In this document: one piece after another, positions 56,026-64,000 of the stretch
Position numbering within the stretch: the stretch's first letter is position 1
Layout of the letters: the number at the start of each line of letters is the position of its first letter
Source: Arachis hypogaea
Taxonomy: Eukaryota; Streptophyta; Magnoliopsida; Fabales; Fabaceae
Assembly: GCF_003086295.3 (NCBI RefSeq)
Contig: NC_092052.1
Coordinates: forward strand, 16,894,346-16,958,345
DNA length: 64,000 bases
Direction of reading: 5' to 3'
The notes under the pieces: generated by a model
Told to the model about the DNA's origin: nothing
Databases searched by the model: none
What the model saw: the letters and a program-made list of their open reading frames with translations, nothing else
Made by a program: the position numbers and the translations under genes

Positions 56026-56898
56026 ATTCAAATTATACGGTGAGCAATTCGAATTTTATACAATACTCTTCTGCCCATTCTTGATAGCTCATGAATATTT
56101 TTTAATAAATTTATTTAAATTATACCACAAAAAAATATTTTATTATATGCAAAATAATTTAAAAAATATTTTTAAGCCATTTTTTAAAAATTATTTTGCA
56201 TAGAATAAAATATTTTTTGTAGTATAATTTAAATAAATTCATTAAAAAATATTTATTAGAATTTGTTACGAAAAGGAAGTAATTCGAATCAATACTTCCC
56301 CTTGTCACGTGATGCATGTGATTCGAATTGACTAAATTTGAATTATGATTGTCTAATTCGACCCTACTTGATTCGAACTACTTGTACACTTGGGTTGGTC
56401 ATAATTCGATCTAGGTTGATTCGAATTATGAAGAAATATAATTCGAATTTAGTTGATTCGAATTACATTATAGTGTATTCTGGTTGATTGATGAATGAGA
56501 TTTTTGTTTATCATCATCAACATTAACATGTATTTGAAAATCATTTAGAATTCAATTTTTATGAGAAATAAATTTAATTCTATTATTTGAAACAAAGATA
56601 ATTAAATTAGTTTAGATGGAATTCAATTTAATTTTATTTTTTTAAATTAATTTCAATCCAAATAGGTTCGATTTGGAATTTCATTCTATTAGAATTTCAC
56701 TTAAAATATAAAATATCTAAAATGTCCTTATAATCTAATTACTTTTTCTTTAACTTTTCTCATCCGCTTTTTCTGACGTCTCTCATCTTTCAACACACAC
56801 TCTCTTCTCTCTCACCACCTCTATTCTCTTTCCTTCCCATTCTTCAAGTCCCTTACTATAATATATACTAATTTTTTTTAAAGGTCTACTATATAAAT
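56026..56898. repeat. Second ATTCGAATC repeat region and spacer
   Basis: 56041-56160 repeats the 48240-48380 block directly. 56170-56260 is an inverted copy of the adjacent AT-rich part (GCATAGAATAAAATATTTTTTGTAG). 56280-56465 carries GATTCGAAT/ATTCGAATC units in both orientations, such as GATTCGAATTGAC and TAATTCGAATTTAGTTGATT. From 56470 on it is AT-rich spacer with no gene. Confidence 0.55.
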
Positions 56899-56907
56899 CT
56901 AAAAAAA

Positions 56908-57249
56908 GGGCAAGTTACTTAAATAAATAGAATAGAGAAAATGTTTACCCAAATGTGCAAAACTGGTTCTTGTTACCTACATGTGCAAAAAGTCATTTCT
57001 ATGTAATCCGTGGCAACCCACCACGGTTTCAAAACGTGCATAAACCGTGGCAGGTCCCACCGGATTATGGCCAAAAGATATAGAGTGTAAACCGTGGTAG
57101 GTCACCACGGTTTACTAAGAAGAGATGGCGTGCATAAACCGTGGAGAGTCACCACGGTTTATGAAGAAACTTGTTTGCACATAAAACCTTGTGGGTCACC
57201 ACTGTTTATGTGTGGTAAATAATGGCCAGAAAACCTTGTTAATTTTATG
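56908..57249 (+). repeat. Left terminal inverted repeat with five hairpins
   Basis: Hairpins at about 57005-57029, 57041-57066, 57087-57115, 57135-57162 and 57182-57209, each a stem of 8-10 bp (CCGTGG...CCACGG type) around a 5-8 base loop, spaced 36-48 bp. Confidence 0.88.
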
Positions 57250-58128
57250 TCCAATAGAAAATGAATTTATTAGCACAATAAATTTATGAGTAGAATCTTA
57301 AATTATGTCTTATCAACAACAGCTTTTTATAATAGAAAGAATACAATAGAAAAAAAATCAGATAATACTAAGAAAATGATTTTTATAGTGCTTAAAAAAT
57401 TGATGTCTATTTACTAAAAAATAAAAAATTAATATTTAATTTAAAATGATGAAATTTAATAAATTTAAAATATTTAAAATTTGTTATGTAAAATAAATTA
57501 GAAAAAAATTAGACTCCAATAATAAACACCATAAAATTTTTGGATTTTTTTCTATTATAAAATAAAAAATATTTTTAAAAATAAATTACACTAACATTAA
57601 TGTTTGGAATCTGTGTTTTTATTTTTTATTTTGAGTTTTTATGAAGTTTTCAAAATCTTAGGCGAACTTATAAAAACTACTCAAAAGTTCGTTTAAGCTT
57701 AAGGTGACCTCTCTCATTATATTCATCTTTATTTTTTCATTTATAAAATAAAGATTCATTACACTATAACATATTAATGAGTACAATAAAATAATTACTT
57801 GTTAATAAATCTTTTATATAGATTTAATAAATTCACATATAAGTGTATATTAATACATTAGTATTTGTTAAATTTAAAATAAAAAATATTTATTATATTA
57901 TAAGAATATTAATGAGTATTCTAAAAAATATTAATAAGTAATTATTTTATTATGTTCATTAATATTTTTTATAGTATAATAAATATTTAAATATAGTGTA
58001 AAATGAAAAATAGTGATAAACATAATGAAAAAATAATTGATAATACATGTAAAAATTTTATAGTATATATTAGTCAATAATACATAAAGAGAACATAAAA
58101 ATTTTATAGTATATATTAGTCAATAATA

Positions 58129-58470
58129 CATAAAATTAACAAGGTTTTTTGGCCATTATTTACCACACATAAACCGTGGTGACCCACAAGGTTTTATGTG
58201 CAAACAAGTTTCTTCATAAACCGTGGTGACTCTCCACGGTTTATGCACGCCATCTCTCCTTAGTAAACCGTGGTGACCTACCACGGTTTACACTCTATAT
58301 CTTTTGGCCATAATCCGCTGGGACCTGCCACGGTTTATGCACGTTTTGAAACCGTGGTGGGTTGCCATGGATTACATAGAAATGACTTTTTGCACATGCA
58401 GGTAACAAAAACCAGTTTTGCACATTTAGGTAAACGTTTTCTCTATTCTATTTATTTAAGTAAATTGCCC
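58129..58470 (-). repeat. Right terminal inverted repeat with five hairpins
   Basis: Inverted copy of 56908-57249 with few mismatches and all five hairpins conserved. Just inside it, a block of about 48 bp around 58045-58130 is tandemly duplicated (AAAATTTTATAGTATATATT occurs twice). Confidence 0.88.
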
Positions 58471-58479
58471 CTAAAAAAA

Positions 58480-59001
58480 TATCCACACGTATATATTTTA
58501 TATGTTTAACTTAAATTAATAATGTCAAACGTTTGTCAATACCTCTGAACATTTTAAATAAAGTTGTGTCAATCATCACACTAATAAAAAGTGACATAAT
58601 TTTATTCTATTTTAATAACATGAATTAATTGTTATAATTTATGGTTAATAACTAATATTTTTTTTACTGATTATATCATTATACCATTCAACAAGTTGAT
58701 TATTAATAATTTATGTTTGTATTTGTGATTGGTTTGTTGTTAGAATCAACCATAAAAAACTATTTAATTTTTTAATTAATAATAATATTTTTTAAATTTA
58801 ATATTTTTAGATTAACCTAATTTTTATTTTTTTAAAAGAGGTGAATAAATTTTAATTCAAAAAAATTTAGCTAAAAAATATAATTTTTTAATTATTTCAT
58901 GTAATTTAATAAATATATATTTATTATTTAAATATAATATTATATTAATAAAAAATAAAATTATCTATTATAAAATTTTAATTTATTTTATAAATATTTT
59001 A
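58480..59001. other. AT-rich spacer
   Basis: No gene or bounded repeat was found. Confidence 0.5.
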
Positions 59002-59968
59002 AACAACAACAACAAAGTCTTGTCCCACTAAGTGGGGTCGGCTACATGAATCAAACGACGTCATTGTGCTCTGTCATGTATCATGTCTACAGAGAGACCG
59101 TTTACATGTAGATCTCGTTTGACCACCTCATGGATGGTCTTCTTAGGTCTTCCTCTGTCTTTCGCCATTTGTCCATCTTTCATCTCATCCACCCTCCTGA
59201 CTGGATGTTCTATCGGTCTTCTTTTCACATGTCCAAACCACCTGAGACGCGATTCAACAATCTTTTCTACAATGGGTGCTACTCCAACTCTCTCTCTTAT
59301 ATCTTCATTCCTTATTTTATCCAATCGCGTACCACTCATCCATCTCAACATCTTCATCTCTGCCACACTCAGCTTATGTTCGTGCTCCCCTTTAGCCGCC
59401 CAACACTCCGTACCATACAACATAGCCGGTCTTATAGCGGTGCGATAGAATTTACCTTTAAGTTTTAAAGGCACTTTTTTGTCGCATATAAAACCAGATG
59501 CACTCCGCCATTTTGACCAACCTGCTTGGATCCTATGATTTACATCCTATTCAATCTCCCCATTATCCTGTATGATGCACTCAAGATACTTAAAACTTTT
59601 AACTTTTCGTAGGATGTTTTCTCCAATCTTCACCTCTATATTGGGGTTTTTCCTTCTTAGACTGAACTTACATTCCATATATTCCGTCTTGTTACGGCTT
59701 ATGCGCAGACCATACACTTCTAGAGTTTCTCTCCATAACTCCAACTTCTTATTTAGGTCTTCCTTTAACTCTCCCATAAGGACGATATCATCGGCAAAAA
59801 GCATGCACCATGGCACAGGCTTTTGGATGTGTTCTGTGAGTACTTCTAAGACTAATGTGAAAAGATATGGACTTAAGGATGATCCCTGGTGTAATCCTAT
59901 ACCAATAGAAAATTCCTCTATCGCACCGCCTTAAATCTTCACACTAGTTATGGCCCCATCATACATGT
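59002..59968 (-). mobile_element. 5'-truncated RTE-clade LINE
   Basis: On the minus strand the sequence enters the RT near its end: IGLHQGSSLSPYLFTLVLEV (about 59905-59848), then PWCMLFADDIVLMGE with the catalytic FADD, and the thumb NKTEYMECKFS. After a frameshift near 59500 come GKFYRTAIRPAMLYGTECWA and RLRWFGHVKRRP, the RTE C-terminal region. It ends with TGTAGCCGACCCCACTTAGT and a GTT-trinucleotide tail (AAC repeat on the plus strand at 59002-59014), typical of plant RTE elements. Endonuclease and most of RT are missing; stops and a frameshift are present. Confidence 0.85.
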
Positions 59969-62707
59969 CTTTAATTTTATAATTTTATTAATTTATTTTA
60001 AACATTAAAATTTAATTTAATTTAGACTAAAATTTAATTTTTAATAAAATTTAATTCAATTCTACACCATTAAAAATTTTTAATCAGGGTGTAAAATGTT
60101 ATTAATTAGCTTGTGAAATACAATCGCTTCTTCAGGGGTTCGTAAGCAGTGTTTGATATTTTATATTTGACTAACAAGTTGTGATTAAATGATAAATTAT
60201 TAAAGATCATCAGACTCATAGACACCGAGTCTCATGCATGTCCACACATACTAAGTTACTAATCCTAATAATTAATATCCACCAACAATAATCGCTCCAA
60301 CCACTTTTGGTTAATTAATCTAAAAAAAAAAGTGTTATCAAGATGACGAGATCTCACCCAACCATAAATGAAATAATAAAGCCAAATTAGCTATCCTCAT
60401 AAAAGTTATATAATATTGCTTTCACTTTTCTTTCTTTGGTTCTCAGCTGAACTTGAACTAGTTGCGTTTGTTGTATGTTCCGGTCAATGTACACCAAACA
60501 CATTAAAAATGAACCAGGTAGTCCATAATGAATGACCAAAAACATTGATAATAATACTTTTTTTCAAAATCATTTTCATCATAAGATCTTAAACAAATTA
60601 TATAGTATTTGAATATAATAAGGGTAGGCCCAATGAGATATTGATTTATTAATGAATATAAATTAATTTTATATTACTAATCTCTACTTTTTATAAATAA
60701 TTGTTATTAATTCTATATTTGGATTTGAACTAATCCACTTTTACCAACATCTGAAGTGCTGATTAGATTATAAATTATATAGAAAGGCTGTTCTAAACGG
60801 AGAGGAAAGAGACAGTTTAATATTACTAATTCTATTCTTGATTAAATAATAACCATCATATTAAATCAATGTTAGTAATTTCATGGACTGCACTGTGAAT
60901 TTAATTAAATTTAACTATACAACCAAGCATTGGGAGAGTTTGCAAATCTGCTCAAAAATGAATCTAGGTAGTCAGGATCATGCAATTGGAAGAGAATTGT
61001 AAGTTAGAGGTAGATAATTTTTTTGGTATAGTTAGAGATTGTGACCAATTGTTCATATAGAATGCATGTTAGAATACAAAATATATAATTACTGATTTTT
61101 GGTATGCCAATAATATTTGTATTGTGTTTTAAATAATTTCTTTCAATACCAAAATCTTTAAACTCAAAAAGGTATCTCCTAAAAATAAATATCCAAACAC
61201 ACATATAAAAAGAAACATAATTATCCTTTGAAATATGAACAACTTCACCCTAAAATCCTAATTTTTATCTCTCTAATTTTCTGATTTAGGTATTAGAGTG
61301 TTATTGCAGATACTATTCTGTCATTTCAAAAGTTTGCACGATCCAATCGCTAGTCCAAGCGGTTTCCCAATCCTCTCCTTCGTTAGGTACAGATAACACC
61401 TTGTACATGTTGTTGATATTACTCTTACCTTTTTTTTTTTTACATGATTGGTGTTACTCTTGTGCACCTTTTTATTCATGAAATTCAACTCTTTCAAGTT
61501 TTTGTAAAAAAAGAAAATGGCGGAACTAAACTTAGGAGGAGCTGCTTAGTGACAAACCCTCAATGAAGATGAAGACTCTGCCTCTTGGCCGCATAAGTTG
61601 ATAGCCAACTAGTAACTAGATATTTATTTTGGACATGAGTAATTTGGGCATTTGTTATTTTTTTTGTCGGGTTTATTTGTTAATTATTTATATTTTTTTA
61701 TGTTCTTTTGGGCCTGGGCCCTTTATTTCAACAAGGAAAAGCTTGTCTATCAAGAATTGAGCTTGCTTTCAAATTTCGGCCAGACATATTTAATTTCTGC
61801 CTTCCAAAGAGTCTGTAGATCAGCATGCACCAAACCATCAAAATAGTGGAACAAAAAATCAATTTTGGTTGATCAAATAGTTAATTTATTCGTCCGCTTA
61901 AATAAATATTAGTGATTTAAATCTTATTTTATATATGCAGCAATTTATTCGCTTGCAGCATATTTTAAATAGAACTAAGACCTGCAGCAAATTAGTCTTT
62001 GACTTATTGAATTGGATATCCATAAAAAAAATATAGTGAAACAACATAGGTATTTACTCTAACAATAATTTTGTGTCTATGACTTACGAAAAAAGATTAC
62101 ATGATTGATTGAAAATAGATTGTACCGAATTCTCAATGGCAATAACAAAAAGGAGAGATGATGATTACTGATTATGTGTGAAATATCAATGATAAAACAA
62201 GAAATAAGTTCGGAAAAAATTAGAATTGAGGAATTATATATACTTCTGATGAAAACATAATAAATTATTAGAATTTATCATTTTAATATTTTATATTTTT
62301 CTATAATTCTCATACCCTGGTAGTTGTGACATTGCAATACAAGCTTATGATTCTACCTTTCTTTGATTGCAAATTTTTGTGAACTTTTATATTATATAAA
62401 GAAAATGATTGATTAAAATGACAAATGAATCTACCTCTTATGAATCTAGTTTATTTGAATGTAAAATGACACACAACTGATAACTACGTACTTAAAATTA
62501 CAAGAGAGGCGTATAAGGATACAGTAATGAAAGCTAAAGTACAGAAAATTCTACTTTAAGTACAAAAAACCAAAATAGCAATGATTATTCAAAGGGTGCA
62601 TCACACTTAATTATGATTCAATTATGAGGCTGAACACGTGCACCTTTTATTAATCAAACTTGTGGATTTTCTTCAGAAACACGCAAACTATGTTAATCAC
62701 AGTTTGA
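59969..62707. other. Intergenic DNA
   Basis: No gene with recognisable features. The short open frame at 61652-61846 looks like chance. The right end holds the 3' untranslated region of the stress-protein gene. Confidence 0.5.
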
Positions 62708-63814
62708 TTAATGCCTAGAATTTGAAGATTGGTTGCCCTTAACCACCGTGACAGGGCAAGAAGCATTTGTCACCACATACTTGCTTACACTGCCCATCAA
62801 CACCCTGAAACATAACAATTTAGCACTTTAATTGAATCTCCAATTGATTGTATAGTAATTCAATTTCTAGATATATGGTATTTAACAACAAAAATAGGAT
62901 TAGATGCACAACGGACACAATTCAATAAGAAAATACAAGAGCTTAAGTTATATTTCAGAATATTAAAAATAGTGGAAAAAAGCAAAAATATAAAAGACAG
63001 ATTTAGTGAAAAATATATTTTCTAAAATTCTTTTTTAATCTTTAAAAATAAAAAATTTAATAAACTAATGATAAAGTAAAATATGAATTATTATTAATTT
63101 TTTTATATTTAAATTTTATTATTTTAATTTAAGAGTGATTAGACAATTTTTTTTTATCAAAACTTGATTTATTTGTAAGTTTCAAAATTTAGTATTAGAA
63201 TATAAAAATACTATTCGTATACCAAAATTAGCTACTAATATATTTGTGTATAAATATATATGTGGTTTAATTTATTTTTAATATATATTTATATTCTAGT
63301 ATATATTTTATATTGATAGCTGACTTTGGTAGCTAATTTTGATATACACAGATCATAGTCGATTAGAATATATATCTCACAAAAATTTAAGAATGATATA
63401 GTCCAAGTATTGATATAAAGTACCAAAAAATAATGATCCAATTTTTCTTCTTTTGAGAAAAGACAAAGTTTGGGGAGAATTTAGGGATGCTTATGTTACT
63501 ATACCTCTTAATGGGACCTAAACCCCTGCTTCCAATAACCAAAGAATTGAGCTGAAGATCTTCCACAGCATTGCACAACTTCTCCCTTGGATCTCCCCAG
63601 TACACCTTAAACATTGCCTTTGCCTGTTTCAGCAAAACCAAAATTAATAAACTAGTGATTTAATTACCATACTATATAAAGTGTTGCTAGATAAATATAT
63701 ATACCCCTTTGGTCCTTGAGAGAGTGTCAAGGATATCTATGACTTCAGGATCCCTAGCAATCCCATACTGCTTTGTGAAATTCATCTCCCTGAATTCCTC
63801 CAGAGGCACCAAAG
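62708..63814 (-). CDS. Universal stress protein (UspA family), 3' part
   Basis: Three exons on the minus strand, GT-AG spliced: 63814-63705, 63623-63505 and 62804-62708 (stop TAA at 62710-62708). They encode the last 107 or so residues: [52 protein letters not shown] and [20 protein letters not shown]. The ATP-binding signature G-x2-G-x9-G-S is complete (GSRG, nine residues, GS), so this is an ATP-binding type USP. Such small cytosolic plant proteins of about 160 residues are induced by stress. The first exon with the N-terminal strand and start codon lies beyond the right edge. Similar to Arabidopsis At3g17020-type proteins from memory. Confidence 0.9.
63216..63349. mobile_element. MITE in the universal stress protein intron
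   Basis: Ends CGTATACCAAAATTAGCTAC and, inverted, GTAGCTAATTTTGATATACA, with a TATATA-rich core of about 90 bp. It lies within the intron between the last two exons. It resembles the small inverted repeat in GAD intron 2. Confidence 0.6.
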
Positions 63815-64000
63815 CTAAAAGTAAAAAACAACAAAATCACACAAAAATGTGACCCTAAATTATGTAATATATTATATATAGAGTAAAATAACAAATAAAC
63901 TCTTAAAAATTTATCTTTCGAATATATTAGTCTCTAAAAAAAATATTAATAAAATTTTTTAAAATAATAAATATAGATAAATTAGTTCAAATTAAGATTT
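63815..64000. other. Intron of the stress-protein gene, cut by the window edge
   Basis: Begins at the acceptor TTTTAG (minus strand) before exon 63814-63705. No upstream exon is visible before the window ends. Confidence 0.6.

Larger units (their letters stand above)
56908..58470. mobile_element. Long-TIR Mutator-like foldback element with serial hairpins
   Basis: 1563 bp flanked by a perfect 9-bp duplication CTAAAAAAA (56899-56907 and 58471-58479). Ends GGGCAAGTTACTTAAATAAA and its complement TTTATTTAAGTAAATTGCCC (one mismatch). The inverted arms are 342 bp each (56908-57249 and 58129-58470). Each arm contains five consecutive small hairpins built from AAACCGTGG / CCACGGTTT. The interior (57250-58128) is AT-rich with no transposase. 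A clear Mutator superfamily non-autonomous element. Confidence 0.9.

Noticed and set aside
58270..58509. 79-codon frame in the right arm of the MULE
   Set aside because: It runs through the hairpin-bearing inverted repeat and is explained by that repeat.
1..64000. Endogenous pararetrovirus sequence
   Set aside because: Every RT found is of copia, L1 or RTE type; no movement protein or caulimovirid RT motif was seen.

Overview
The window looks like nuclear DNA from a dicot plant. It is AT-rich, and it has spliced genes with GT-AG introns and a dense load of plant retrotransposons and small inverted-repeat elements. A legume, possibly a peanut (Arachis) relative, is my best guess. That guess rests on remembered resemblance of the repeat families and is not proven by the sequence alone. 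No bacterial, organellar, CRISPR or viral system is present.

Four host genes can be supported. (1) A six-exon glutamate decarboxylase (11026-15959, +) with an intact 502-residue frame. (2) An intronless L-type lectin receptor kinase of the LecRK-VIII type (17336-19486, -). (3) A single-exon mTERF protein, probably chloroplast-targeted and mTERF10-like (44228-45142, -). (4) The last three exons of a universal stress protein gene (62708-63814, -) that runs off the right edge. They are separated by transposon-rich intergenic DNA and show no sign of acting together.

Left part (1-10500): an old Ty1/copia 5' half carries a young 2.1 kb gag-only LTR element (400-bp LTRs, 5-bp TSD). It is followed by a Mutator-like MITE (5373-6324) and a young copia element (6379-10495). 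That copia has non-canonical TA...TA LTR ends, no gag and a mutated reverse-transcriptase motif, and its 3' LTR lies about 530 bp upstream of the glutamate decarboxylase start.

Middle (19.5-42.8 kb): gene-poor. It holds SINEs, a chimeric copia (LTR plus gag of one family fused to pol of another, 24592-28340), and a degraded region that may be a FAR1-type MULE remnant. An 8.1 kb decayed copia (32697-40823) has its RNase H split by a 3.3 kb solo-LTR-like insertion, and a non-autonomous hAT element (40894-42812) follows.

Right part (44-64 kb): the mTERF gene is followed by a Pack-MULE-like element carrying part of a La-related protein 1 gene (45874-46625). Next is a three-level nest: a full-length L1-type LINE (14-bp TSD) inside a long-TIR Mutator-like element, inside a small hAT-like MITE. 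A second long-TIR element (56908-58470, perfect 9-bp TSD) has arms made of serial small hairpins. An RTE-clade LINE fragment and the stress-protein gene complete the window.

The most interesting material is transposon biology: the gag-only element, the gene-capturing MULE, the nested LINE/MULE/MITE, and the foldback elements built from repeated short palindromes. I did not find a convincing new non-transposon system.
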